Shown here in pieces: positions 1-7,927 of a stretch of DNA of 64,000 nucleotides. How positions within the stretch are numbered: position 1 is the stretch's first letter; each line of letters starts with the position of its first letter. The notes beneath the pieces are model-generated. The model was given only the letters and a program-made list of their open reading frames with translations. It did not search any database and had not been told where the DNA came from. This DNA comes from Pseudomonas sp. CHM02 (lineage in GTDB: Bacteria > Pseudomonadota > Gammaproteobacteria > Pseudomonadales > Pseudomonadaceae). The DNA is taken from the NCBI RefSeq assembly GCF_000612585.1, contig NZ_JFCA01000006.1, positions 62,001 through 126,000 on the forward strand. Direction: 5' to 3'. Both the position numbers and the translations under genes were made by a program.

Positions 1-981
1 CTGGTAGTGCCGGGTCGGGTCCTGAACCACGGCCGGGTTGGCCCGTACACGCACCTTCACCGTGGTGCCTGGTGTGACACTCGGGTAGGTCGAGGTAGAG
101 CCCGCCGGGACGGTGACCCAATTGACGCCATCGAAACGATCGAAAATCCACTGGCTGCGGCTGCCGTTCGCATCACCGGCCAGGTACATGCTCACGCTCT
201 GGCCACGCACCGCCTTGAAGTCGAAGTAGTCAACGTCGTTGGCGTTGTCGAGGTTGCCGGTCACCTTGTTCATCGAGTCCGGCAGCACGAAGGCGGTTTG
301 TGGCGTGTCGTTGGGCTCGTAGGCATCGATATTGGTGTCTACCGCCACGCCAAAGCTGAACTGCGAATTGCTGGCGACCTTGGCGACCATGTACCAGTAG
401 TAATCACCGGCCGGCAGTACACCGTTGAGGTATTCATCGGCATTACCCGCGGCATCCGACGAACCCACCACGCTCAAGTTGCCCTGCCCATCATCCTGGA
501 ACAGGGTCAGCGACATGTCGGTGCCCGCACTCTGGTTGACCAGTTGCACCTGGACCCGTGCGTTCTCTGGCAGGTTGAAGTGATAGGCGAACTCTTCACC
601 CTGGGCCACGCCGTTGACGGTGTAGAGGGTATTGATATCGAGTGTCGGGAATAGCGGCACAAAGGCCGCAACGGCGGCGCTTTTCAGTTCGGCCTGGCCA
701 GGCTTTTTCAACTCGCCGACCACGGTGTTGAAAGGCGTGGACTTGACCGCCTGGGTAACAGCCTTGGATTGGCCGGTCTTGGCTGCCTGGAGTTTTTGCT
801 TGAGGCTGGCCGGCACCTTCGCCGCGTCCAGCTTGCCGCCAGATTTGAGCGCTTTGTCCACGGCCTGCTTGACCGCTTCGGCGCTGAGTTTCTGAGGGGG
901 TTGCTCGGCCAGGGCGAAGGCCGAAACGAAGCAGGAGGCCGCCATGGCCGCGCCCAGCATAAAGGCTTTTTTCGATTTCAT
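1..981 (-). CDS. Secreted protein with PPC-like domains (3' end outside window)
   Basis: The minus-strand frame is open for 327 codons from ATG at 981 and runs off the left edge, so the C-terminus is missing. The N-terminus is a clear Sec signal peptide (KSKK, hydrophobic core, ALA cleavage site near residue 25). A Gln/Lys/Ala-rich linker to about residue 100 follows. Then come two beta-rich segments resembling bacterial pre-peptidase C-terminal (PPC) domains: one with LFQDDGQGN and LPAGDYYWYM, the other opening with YEPNDTPQTA, the usual PPC entry motif. PPC domains are found in secreted proteases and other exoproteins; no catalytic domain is visible in the part present. A purine-rich GGATGGAT lies just upstream of the ATG. 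A LexA-like box lies 74 bp upstream. Confident for a secreted PPC protein, not for its activity. Confidence 0.8.
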   Translation of the reverse strand, partial: MKSKKAFMLGAAMAASCFVSAFALAEQPPQKLSAEAVKQAVDKALKSGGKLDAAKVPASLKQKLQAAKTGQSKAVTQAVKSTPFNTVVGELKKPGQAELKSAAVAAFVPLFPTLDINTLYTVNGVAQGEEFAYHFNLPENARVQVQLVNQSAGTDMSLTLFQDDGQGNLSVVGSSDAAGNADEYLNGVLPAGDYYWYMVAKVASNSQFSFGVAVDTNIDAYEPNDTPQTAFVLPDSMNKVTGNLDNANDVDYFDFKAVRGQSVSMYLAGDANGSRSQWIFDRFDGVNWVTVPAGSTSTYPSVTPGTTVKVRVRANPAVVQDPTRHYQ

Positions 982-1054
982 TTTTTATCCATCCATAGTT
1001 AAAAAGTGAAGCTCAGGTGACATCCGGTCACCTGGGATGGAATGTAAGATATGA

Positions 1055-1070
1055 CTGTATGCATGTACAG
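1055..1070. promoter_or_regulatory. Candidate LexA (SOS) box
   Basis: The sequence is CTGTATGCATGTACAG. It fits the gamma-proteobacterial LexA consensus CTGT-N8-ACAG with perfect 5-bp outer arms (CTGTA/TACAG). It lies 74 bp upstream of the ATG of the secreted PPC protein and 25 bp downstream of the stop of the putative immunity gene. Both genes point left, so the PPC protein is the only sensible target. Functional binding is inference. Confidence 0.45.
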
Positions 1071-1094
1071 TATTTTTTGAAAAAATTTCAATTT

Positions 1095-1475
1095 CTATGG
1101 AATGGGGATGTCACACCACCAGCGCCAGAAGCTCCAGACAGCCGTCCCGAAGACCCAGATATAGCCAACTTTATATGGCCACACCACCCAACGCTTAAGC
1201 GCTAAAGGAACTGCCGCTAATTCAGCCTTCGTCACAATACCGGCTTCCACATAGCGCTTTGAGTCTGAGAAAAACTCAGAAATAAGCAACATGCGATATT
1301 GCCTGTCGATCCACTGGTTTCGCCTCCAAAATCGCTTATTGTCTTGAACCCTTTCGTTCTGACAGAAATAACTTTCCACCTCATCGAGCTTTGCATATTC
1401 CGCAAAAATCATCAGTCCCAAGACAACAAACGTCCCGACAAACACCACGATGGTGTAGATGAGAAAAAAATCCAT
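1095..1475 (-). CDS. Small membrane protein, putative immunity protein
   Basis: This is a 126-residue protein with a strongly hydrophobic N-terminal segment (about residues 5-27) and a second aromatic hydrophobic segment near the C-terminus (about 95-120, Trp-rich). Between them is a charged region (KLDEVES, NKRFWRRNQWIDRQYR). I recognise no family. It starts 2 bp after the stop of the upstream gene, so the two are co-transcribed. The upstream product has a glycine-zipper C-terminus, and a small multi-pass membrane protein immediately downstream is the usual arrangement for immunity to a membrane-active antibacterial effector. Base composition is visibly more AT-rich than the rest of the window, as expected of acquired toxin/immunity cassettes. 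The function is inferred from context only. Confidence 0.6.
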   Translation of the reverse strand: MDFFLIYTIVVFVGTFVVLGLMIFAEYAKLDEVESYFCQNERVQDNKRFWRRNQWIDRQYRMLLISEFFSDSKRYVEAGIVTKAELAAVPLALKRWVVWPYKVGYIWVFGTAVWSFWRWWCDIPIP

Positions 1476-1477
1476 GG

Positions 1478-2473
1478 TTAGGCTCCCTCAGGTAGGAATA
1501 TCAAATCCCCATCGACTTCCATGATCTCTCCTCCCAAAAACGCCCCAGCACTACCGACCCCATCACCTCCCACATACCCTCCCGCTGAGCCTCCGATTAT
1601 TCCGCAGGCGAGTTCACCTTTTCCCTTCATGCGAATACCTAGGAACATTGTGCATGCCCTTCGAGCGGCTCCTGCACCGAGTCTTCCCAAAAGGGCAGCT
1701 CCTGAGACTCCACCTGCCAACCTCCCCGTCTCCACATACTTCGCCCTTCTACACTGCGCCTCCCTCCCCTCCACACACGCCTCCTTGATCTCCAACCCCG
1801 CCACCCCCACATCCAGCGCCAACCCCACATAGGTTCCTTTGCCCAACCACTTCGACATCTGCGCAATCTCCCGCATCCGCATGGCATACCCCGCGATCTC
1901 ACCTTTATGCAGATAGCTCTTGGTCGACAGGCCCAACACCTTTTTCAACGACTCATTACCCTGCAACCCCGTCCCCAACCGCGCCGCGCCTTGCAGTTGC
2001 ACTTCCAGCCGCCGGAACAACGCCTGGCGCTGCTGAATAAACGTAGCCCTGTCCAACGCACCGTCTTTCAACCGCTGATGCAAGCGTTCGATGTCATCCA
2101 ATGTTTGCGCCACTTCATCCAGATGCCGCGCCCAGGCCGACGTCGCACTGCCGATGCCAATCGAACCCTTCGCCATGAAACTCTGCAGCAAGTCATAGTT
2201 GTCGATCACCGCCGCGCCGGTCGCTGCATTCCGTTCCAGGTGGCGACGGACTTCTTCGGCGTGGCGCATCAACCACGCTTCCTCGACCGAACAATTCACG
2301 CTGTGGCCGTCGGGAATAATCACCAGTTGCCCCGGCGCCACCAGGCCGGGCCTCAGGTGCCGGTTCAATACATCAAAATGATCGGCACGCGGTCGGCTCA
2401 GGGCGCCGCCCATCACTCGATTTTTCAAACTTTGATAGTCCGTCGCACGCTCGTTGATAAAGCTCTGCGCCAT
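1478..2473 (-). CDS. Putative glycine-zipper membrane toxin / T6SS-type effector
   Basis: The product has 331 residues and no signal peptide. Residues 35-60 carry a LysM-like stretch (LRPGLVAPGQLVIIPDG). Residues 60-170 are helical and rich in Glu, Arg and Leu. From about residue 215 there are hydrophobic, glycine-rich segments, ending in a glycine-zipper run around 290-318 with repeated GxxxG spacing. Glycine zippers next to a small membrane immunity protein are known from pore-forming type VI effectors such as Tse4 of P. aeruginosa. The lack of a Sec signal fits export by a contractile or contact-dependent system. No PAAR, VgrG or Hcp gene is in the window. It could instead be a bacteriocin-like or unrelated membrane protein. 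The 3' third has unusual codon use compared with neighbouring genes. Confidence 0.5.
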   Translation of the reverse strand: MAQSFINERATDYQSLKNRVMGGALSRPRADHFDVLNRHLRPGLVAPGQLVIIPDGHSVNCSVEEAWLMRHAEEVRRHLERNAATGAAVIDNYDLLQSFMAKGSIGIGSATSAWARHLDEVAQTLDDIERLHQRLKDGALDRATFIQQRQALFRRLEVQLQGAARLGTGLQGNESLKKVLGLSTKSYLHKGEIAGYAMRMREIAQMSKWLGKGTYVGLALDVGVAGLEIKEACVEGREAQCRRAKYVETGRLAGGVSGAALLGRLGAGAARRACTMFLGIRMKGKGELACGIIGGSAGGYVGGDGVGSAGAFLGGEIMEVDGDLIFLPEGA

Positions 2474-2528
2474 GCTTCACATCCCGGATGCGATGAAGAT
2501 GGCGTCGAAATATAAGCAAGCGCCTACG

Positions 2529-2549
2529 CCCCGGACACAGGTCCAGGGG
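2529..2549. other. GC-rich hairpin between toxin and lipoprotein genes
   Basis: CCCCGGAC, loop ACAG, then GTCC-A-GGGG form an 8-bp stem with a one-base bulge. It lies in the 138-bp gap between the toxin start (2473) and the AttH-like stop (2612). There is no T-run on either side, so it is not a canonical intrinsic terminator. It could help end transcription of the operon read from the right. Confidence 0.25.
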
Positions 2550-2611
2550 GGGCGGATTTACATTTGGGAAGCTGCCTACACAGCAAAGAAATAGAGCCTA
2601 CAGAAACCGCG

Positions 2612-3673
2612 CTAATACCCGGTCATTTCCAGGTAACCCACCCCACCTTCGAACTTCACCGGCCCTTCCCAGTACGGAATACCCAGGTTCATCCAGGCCT
2701 TCGGGTTGACCGCCTGGGTGGTGATATCCAGCTGCTTGCCGGGGATTTTCAGCGACCAGCGTGTGGGAAGCTTGCGACCCTCAATGACGGTGGCATCCAA
2801 CGGTTTCAGCTGGATATCCGCGTTGTGCAGGGTTTGTGTATGGCCTTCGTGATCAATCCAGGTGCCGGTCAGGTAGGACGCGCCGTCGGTTTGCCGCACC
2901 CGGAACAGCATCAACTGTTCGCCACGGTCCAGGTGCAGGGAGAACCAGTCCCAGCCAGTCTGGCTGGCGGTCAGGGGTTGGCTGCTCCACTCCCGGTCGA
3001 GCCAGGCCGGGCCGCTGACCTGATAGGTTTTGCCGTCGATGCTGACACGGCCGGCAGCACTGAAAAACGGCTGGCTGTAGTAGTACGACGCCTGGCCCTG
3101 GTCAGATTTGCGGCTGTAGCCGTTGTCGCCCTGCAGCACCAAGGGCCGGCTGGAAGTCAGGTGCAGGTCGTAGGCGAATTGCGCGCCACTGGCCTTGAGT
3201 TGCATAGCCGACAAGGCGTGCGCGGCACCCGGGCGGGTGGCGAAATTCCAGTCGTCGATCCAGGCGTTGAACGGCACCGCCTGGGCCCCGGCCTGGCCGA
3301 CGCCGCCGCGCGCGTAACGTTCGGCGGCGTAGTGGTGGGTGGCCGAAGTGACGGCGGCGTGGCCGAGCCAGACGGTCGAGTCGTGCCAGCCCGCCTGCGT
3401 CGGCCCGGCCTTGAGGGCGTTGCGAAACAGCGTCCATTGCACCCCGAACACATTGCCCTGCTCGTCCTTCAGGTTGGCGGTGACGTACCACCACTCGATG
3501 CGAAACCCATCATGGGGCCCATGGTCCTCAGGGAAGCGGAACACCTTGCCGGGCACCACTTGGGCGAAGTCCGCCGCGTCGCTGCCCAAGCCGGCGAAGC
3601 TCTCCTGTGGCGCGGGGACTTTGTCGCATGCGGCCAGTAACAAGCACGTCCACAGCAGGTACTTAATCTTCAT
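2612..3673 (-). CDS. AttH/CrtC-type lipocalin-like lipoprotein
   Basis: The 353-residue protein starts at ATG 3673, with GAGG about 10 bp upstream; a TTG two codons earlier is less likely. A lipoprotein signal ends in LLLAACDK (Cys17), so the protein is probably anchored in the inner or outer membrane facing the periplasm. The body matches the hydroxyneurosporene synthase/AttH family: FRIEWWYVTANL, VQWTLFRNA, WLGHAAVTS, and a second half with GYSRKSDQ, LDREWSSQPL and WDWFSLHL typical of the lipocalin-9 domain. It overlaps the end of the permease gene by 11 bp, so it is translated with the ABC transporter upstream. The set resembles AttEFGH systems, whose substrate is not well established. A lipophilic ligand is plausible. 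Confidence 0.85.
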   Translation of the reverse strand: MKIKYLLWTCLLLAACDKVPAPQESFAGLGSDAADFAQVVPGKVFRFPEDHGPHDGFRIEWWYVTANLKDEQGNVFGVQWTLFRNALKAGPTQAGWHDSTVWLGHAAVTSATHHYAAERYARGGVGQAGAQAVPFNAWIDDWNFATRPGAAHALSAMQLKASGAQFAYDLHLTSSRPLVLQGDNGYSRKSDQGQASYYYSQPFFSAAGRVSIDGKTYQVSGPAWLDREWSSQPLTASQTGWDWFSLHLDRGEQLMLFRVRQTDGASYLTGTWIDHEGHTQTLHNADIQLKPLDATVIEGRKLPTRWSLKIPGKQLDITTQAVNPKAWMNLGIPYWEGPVKFEGGVGYLEMTGY

Positions 3674-6125
3674 TGGCAAACGTCCTCAACAAATCCGCAG
3701 GACGGCTGCGGTACAACTGCCACAACGGCCAGGCCGAGGCCAGCAAGGTCGCCAGCATCGCCAACCCGAGCAATTGCGCCAGTTGCCACGGGAACACCTG
3801 CAACGGCAAGCGCCAGCCAAAGGCCTGCACATTGATCACTGCATCCAGGCACCAGGCCAGCAGCAGGCCCAGGGGTAAGGCCAGGACCAACGTGAGCACC
3901 GCCAGCAGCCAGGTCTGGCCGAGGTTGAGCAGCATCAATTGCCGACGCGTGACGCCCAATGCCCACAGCGGGGCGAGTTGACCAAGGCGACTCTGGCTCT
4001 GGGTCAACAGGCTGATAAACAACGCCACCCCGGCCACGCCCAGCGTCAGGCTGTTCAGCGCGGCGGTGGCGGCGAAGGTGTGTTCGAACACCTGGCTCGA
4101 CCAGCCCTTGAGTTGTTGCTGATCGACGATGCGGCTGTCGTTCAGGGCAAAGGCGCGTTGCACCTCACGCACCAGCGGCGCCACATCCGCCGGCGCTACC
4201 CGCAGGTTGAAACGCGCCGGTGACAGCGTCGGCCAATGGGCCAGCAAGTGCTGGGCGTTGACCAGCACATGGCCCTTGGGGTTGCCGTAGTCGGCGTAGA
4301 CCCCCACCACCTTGGGCGCCCAGGCGCCTTGGGGCGTGGGAATGCTCACGGTATCGCCCAGGCGCACATCGAGCCGGCGCGCCAGTTGCTCGCTGAGCAT
4401 CAGGGTATCGCCGTGCTGCAACTGGTCCCAGGGTTCACTCGCCGCCTCCAGCAGCGGCCAATGCTGGCGATAGGTGGGGTCGTCGACCACGCCAAACAGG
4501 TCCGCGGGCCAACCCTGCAATTGCACGGCGACCTGCCAGGTAGGCAGCACGGTGCGCACCAATGGCTGTTGCGCCAGCCAGGTACTGAGTTGTTCAGCCT
4601 GGGCCGGGGTTTGTGGGTTCAGATACAGCTCGGCGGTGAGGCGTTGTTCGAGCCAATTGCTGAAGGTGTGACGAAAACCCGAGGTCATGGAGCCCGCACC
4701 GATATTCGCGGCCAGGGCCAATAGCAGCGCCATCAGGGCCAGGCTCAAGGCCGGCAACTGCTGACGGCAGTCGGCGAGAAACCATTGGCCGAGCACCGAA
4801 CGACGGCGTCCCAACACCGCCTTGAGCAGGCCATTGAGCACCACCGGCAGGCCGAGGGCAGCACCGAGCAGCAACGCGGCCATCAGCACAAAACCGGTGG
4901 CCAGGCTGTTGCCCAACCACAGCGCCAGTACAGCGACCAACAGTGCCCCACTGGCCACCCACCCTTGGCGGCGCAACCAGCGCCCATGGGCCTCATGCCA
5001 GGCCTGGGCGTTGGCCAGCGCCAGCAATGGCAGACGCGCCGCCCGCCACAAGCTGCTGGCACCGGCAAGCAAGGCGCCGAGCAAGCTCAAGCCCAACCCT
5101 GCGCCCCACCACCACGGGCTCAGGCTCAACTGCCCCGGCACTTCGGCGCCATACAACCCACGCAGGCTGGCGGCCACATCCGGCAGCAACAGGCTGGCCA
5201 GCAGGTAGCCGCTGGCCACGCCGAGCACACCGCCCAGCAACGACAGCACACCCAACTCCACGCTCAAGCTGACCAGCAACATTCGCACGCTGACCCCACA
5301 GGCGCGCAAGGTCCGCAGCAGCCCGCGCCGTTGCTCCAGGGCCAGGCCAATGGCGGCGTGCACGATAAACAGCCCCACCACGAAGGATAGGAAGCCCAGC
5401 GCATCGAGGTTCAGGTGAAAGCTCTCGGTGAGGCGCGCGAGGTTATTGTCCTCGCCCTGCTTGAGCTGCAGCCCGGCGGGAGGCGTGGGCTGGCCGGCGG
5501 CGAACGGCTTGTCCACCAGCAGGCGCGACAGGCGCTCGGGCATCTCCAGCACGGGTTGGGCGAAACCGATGTCAGTGAGCAACAGGCCGGGGGCCATATC
5601 CGCTTGGGCGTGCAGCGGCGGCAGTGTGTGACCACTCAGGGTGGTCGGCTGCTGACCTTCGCGCAGCCCCAGAGCCTGCAAGGTCTGCGGCGCGATCCAG
5701 GTACGCCCCGGCGGCTCGAAGAACGCCAGCATCTGTGCCTGGCTCAAGCGTTGCCCCGCCACTGCGCCACTGCCGGGCAACGACACCGGGTCAATGCCCA
5801 TCAATTGCAGGCGCACGTCCTCCAACCCCTTGAGCTGCACCCGCCCCTGCACCACCGGCGACACCGGCCAGCCGGCACGACGCAGTTGCGCAAACAGCGC
5901 CTGGGGCACACTGGCGCCGTCCGGCGCGCTGAGCGTGGCCTGGGGTTCACCGCCGATCAATTGGCTGGCGCGGGCATAGCTGTCGCGCGCCTGGTTGTTG
6001 AGGGCCTGCACGCCAATCAGCAGTGCGGTTGCCAGCCACAGGCCGGTGAGCACGCTGAAAAACTGCACGGGATGCCGCCGCCAGTGACTGAGCAACGCAC
6101 GCAATGTCCAGTGGAACACCGCCAT
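3663..6125 (-). CDS. FtsX-family ABC transporter permease
   Basis: This large inner-membrane permease has 820 residues. It has an N-terminal membrane segment, a long periplasmic domain, three helices around residues 240-350, another helix group at about 385-440, a second periplasmic domain and a final three-helix FtsX bundle ending in WPLWQLYRSRPADLLR. This double-FtsX layout is shared with YbbP/AttFG-type permeases of the LolCDE/MacB superfamily, which work with a LolD-like ATPase without a transmembrane import channel. An ATG lies one base after the TGA of the ATPase gene (TGAGATG), which suggests translational coupling. A GTG nine codons earlier would overlap that gene. It sits between the ATPase and the AttH-like lipoprotein in one operon. 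Confidence 0.88.
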   Translation of the reverse strand: MAVFHWTLRALLSHWRRHPVQFFSVLTGLWLATALLIGVQALNNQARDSYARASQLIGGEPQATLSAPDGASVPQALFAQLRRAGWPVSPVVQGRVQLKGLEDVRLQLMGIDPVSLPGSGAVAGQRLSQAQMLAFFEPPGRTWIAPQTLQALGLREGQQPTTLSGHTLPPLHAQADMAPGLLLTDIGFAQPVLEMPERLSRLLVDKPFAAGQPTPPAGLQLKQGEDNNLARLTESFHLNLDALGFLSFVVGLFIVHAAIGLALEQRRGLLRTLRACGVSVRMLLVSLSVELGVLSLLGGVLGVASGYLLASLLLPDVAASLRGLYGAEVPGQLSLSPWWWGAGLGLSLLGALLAGASSLWRAARLPLLALANAQAWHEAHGRWLRRQGWVASGALLVAVLALWLGNSLATGFVLMAALLLGAALGLPVVLNGLLKAVLGRRRSVLGQWFLADCRQQLPALSLALMALLLALAANIGAGSMTSGFRHTFSNWLEQRLTAELYLNPQTPAQAEQLSTWLAQQPLVRTVLPTWQVAVQLQGWPADLFGVVDDPTYRQHWPLLEAASEPWDQLQHGDTLMLSEQLARRLDVRLGDTVSIPTPQGAWAPKVVGVYADYGNPKGHVLVNAQHLLAHWPTLSPARFNLRVAPADVAPLVREVQRAFALNDSRIVDQQQLKGWSSQVFEHTFAATAALNSLTLGVAGVALFISLLTQSQSRLGQLAPLWALGVTRRQLMLLNLGQTWLLAVLTLVLALPLGLLLAWCLDAVINVQAFGWRLPLQVFPWQLAQLLGLAMLATLLASAWPLWQLYRSRPADLLRTFANED

Positions 6126-6126
6126 C

Positions 6127-6795
6127 TCAAGCGCCGCCTGCGGGGACGACACGGCCGCGCTGCAGCACCACTTGGCGATCCAGCCGTGCGGCGATGCGCG
6201 GGCTGTGGGTGACCATCAACAGGCTGGTGGGGGTGTCGCGCAACAGGTCCAGCAGCAGTTGCAGCACTTCGTCGCTGGTGCCTTCGTCAAGGTTGCCGGT
6301 GGGTTCGTCAGCCAACAACAGGCCCGGCCGCGACGCCAATGCGCGCCCTACCGCCACCCGTTGTTGCTGGCCGCCAGAGAGTTGTTCGGGGTAGCGCTTG
6401 AGCAGTTCGCCCAGGCCCAGGCGCTCCACCAACTGCGCCTGCCACTGTGGGTCGAAACGCCCCGCCAGCCGCGCCTGGAACGCCAGGTTGTCCTCGACCC
6501 GCAAACTGCCGATCAGGTTGAACTGCTGGAACACCAGGCCGATCTCCGTGCGCCGCCAATGGGCCAGTTGCGCTTCGCCGAGCTGGTCGAGGCGTTGCTC
6601 GCCGACCTGGATAGTGCCGCCGTCCACCCGATCCAGCCCGGCCACCAGATGTAACAGGGTGCTCTTGCCACTGCCCGACTCGCCCATCAAGGCCAGGCTG
6701 CCGCGCTCGGCCAGGTGCAGGTCCACACCGGCCAACACCGCCAGCGGCCCTTGGGGAGTGGAATAGCTTTTGGACACACCTTGCACGTGCAACAT
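6127..6795 (-). CDS. LolD/MacB-type ABC transporter ATPase
   Basis: The ATPase has 222 residues when started at ATG 6795, which has GAGAG at good spacing; an in-frame ATG at 6807 and longer starts lack support. It has Walker A GESGSGKST, Q-loop FQQFNLIGSL, signature LSGGQQQRVAVGRAL, Walker B LLLADEPTGNLD and H-loop VTHS, so it should be an active ATPase. The NLDEGTSDEV run after Walker B is typical of the LolD/MacB/YbbA branch. It is the first gene of the three-gene AttEFGH-like operon and energises the downstream FtsX-type permease. Confidence 0.9.
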   Translation of the reverse strand: MLHVQGVSKSYSTPQGPLAVLAGVDLHLAERGSLALMGESGSGKSTLLHLVAGLDRVDGGTIQVGEQRLDQLGEAQLAHWRRTEIGLVFQQFNLIGSLRVEDNLAFQARLAGRFDPQWQAQLVERLGLGELLKRYPEQLSGGQQQRVAVGRALASRPGLLLADEPTGNLDEGTSDEVLQLLLDLLRDTPTSLLMVTHSPRIAARLDRQVVLQRGRVVPAGGA

Positions 6796-6968
6796 GGCAA
6801 CTCTCATTGGATGGGCGGCAATCGAGAATAACGGCTGGCGCTCAAGACCACGCAAATTTTTCACATGGATTTCACCGGCTGCCCACCCGCCACACTTTAA
6901 ATTGCCGCCCAAGGGTCATTCGTCGGCAACTTGTTAGTTGCCTCGCGTGGCAACTTTTAACCGCAATA

Positions 6969-6988
6969 TGTTCAGCGAAAAGACAGCC
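6969..6988 (+). promoter_or_regulatory. Copy 1 of a 20-nt repeat upstream of the LPS genes
   Basis: TGTTCAGCGAAAAGACAGCC lies 77 bp upstream of the histidine phosphatase start. It recurs with 19 of 20 identical bases at 7764-7783, upstream of the small peptide and arnT. Repetition ahead of two functionally linked genes suggests a shared operator. I do not recognise the regulator. It does not match the PmrA consensus. Confidence 0.4.
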
Positions 6989-7065
6989 TGCCTGTGACAG
7001 CCTTCTGCTCCACTGCGGGCATTCGCCAACACATTGCACCTAACTAATTAAAACACTGCCAAACA

Positions 7066-7746
7066 ATGCCCATGGTGAATGAAGTGGTTGACCTTACCCT
7101 GACCAAAGCGCGCTCGCGCCGGGCCTTTATCAGGCGCCTGCGACCGCTGGGGCTGGGGTGCCTGGTGGTTGCGCTGCTGCTCGGCGGCAGCCTGTTCTGG
7201 CATGCTTCGCCAAGGGACCTGGGCATCGGCAACCGCCTGCTGACCTCGCAGGTACTGCCCCTGTGGCGCGATGGCGACCTGATCGTACTGGTGCGCCACG
7301 AAGAACGCTGCGACCGCTCGACCAACCCCTGCCTGGGCCCCATGGAAGGCCTCACGGCCAACGGCAGCCAGCAGGCCGAAACCCTGGGCAAAGCCTTTAA
7401 AACACTGGGCATGGAGGGCAGCGACGTGCTTGCCAGCCCGGCCATCCGCACGGCCCAGACCTTGCGTTTCATGTTTGGTAAAAACGAGCTGACCTCCGGC
7501 CAGCAGGCCGTCTGCGGCGCGGCCATGGGCGAAGAACTGCTGAGCCACAAAACCCCGGGGCGCAACCTGGTATTCGTCACCCACAGCGGCTGCATCGCCG
7601 ACTTCGAAAGCACCCTGGGCTTTCCCCATGCATCGTTCCCCCAGTACGGCAGCGCGCTGTTCGTGCAGGTGCTGCCTCACGGCAAATTCAAGCCCCTGGG
7701 CATCGTCAATAACCCGGACTGGCCCGCCGCGCTGAAACAACTCTAA
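7066..7746 (+). CDS. Membrane-anchored histidine phosphatase (Ais/PmrG-like)
   Basis: The 226-residue protein has one N-terminal membrane anchor (about residues 28-45) after a basic segment, so the catalytic domain faces the periplasm. The branch-1 histidine phosphatase signature is LVRHEERCD (Arg77-His78), with the second catalytic His173 in FVTHSGC and ASPAIRTAQT between them. Its neighbour is arnT. Proteins of this type (Ais/PmrG) remove heptose phosphate from LPS core in enteric bacteria, alongside aminoarabinose addition, so a role in LPS charge modification is likely. No good Shine-Dalgarno precedes ATG 7066 or the alternative ATG 7072. The 20-nt repeat at 6969 lies upstream. Confidence 0.8.
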   Translation: MPMVNEVVDLTLTKARSRRAFIRRLRPLGLGCLVVALLLGGSLFWHASPRDLGIGNRLLTSQVLPLWRDGDLIVLVRHEERCDRSTNPCLGPMEGLTANGSQQAETLGKAFKTLGMEGSDVLASPAIRTAQTLRFMFGKNELTSGQQAVCGAAMGEELLSHKTPGRNLVFVTHSGCIADFESTLGFPHASFPQYGSALFVQVLPHGKFKPLGIVNNPDWPAALKQL

Positions 7747-7763
7747 TAACTTACCTTTCTGCC

Positions 7764-7783
7764 TGTTCAGCAAAAAGACAGCC
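7764..7783 (+). promoter_or_regulatory. Copy 2 of the 20-nt repeat, upstream of arnT
   Basis: TGTTCAGCAAAAAGACAGCC differs by one base from the copy at 6969-6988. It lies 42 bp before the small ORF and 140 bp before arnT. It suggests that arnT has its own promoter under the same control as the phosphatase gene. Confidence 0.4.
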
Positions 7784-7825
7784 CTGTTCTGGCATGTTTA
7801 GTTGCGCCTTTTAATTAAGGACATC

Positions 7826-7927
7826 ATGAATATCTTCTGCAACTCAGTGAACGCTGTGACTTTTTTCGCTATTACTTCATTACTTCTTATATCTGCGACT
7901 AAACGTCAGGGAGTGACGTTTTCATGA
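7826..7927 (+). CDS. 33-residue hydrophobic peptide coupled to arnT
   Basis: This frame starts ATG AAT ATC with TAAGG five bases upstream, a good ribosome binding site. It ends in TGA overlapping the arnT start (ATGA), the standard layout for translational coupling. The peptide has a hydrophobic middle (about residues 10-24, [12 protein letters not shown]) and a basic tail (TKRQG), consistent with a small single-pass membrane peptide. arnT itself has only GGGAGTG as a possible SD, within the end of this frame. It could be a leader that controls arnT translation or a functional small membrane protein. I know of no named family. Confidence 0.5.
   Translation: MNIFCNSVNAVTFFAITSLLLISATKRQGVTFS

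Noticed and set aside
7791..7810. Sigma-54-like TGGCATGTTTAGTTGC before arnT
   Set aside because: The GG-to-GC spacing is 11, not 10, which normally abolishes sigma-54 promoters.
7747..7923. PmrA or PhoP box before arnT
   Set aside because: No CTTAAG-N5-CTTAAG or paired TGTTTA half-sites. Only a single TGTTTA is present.
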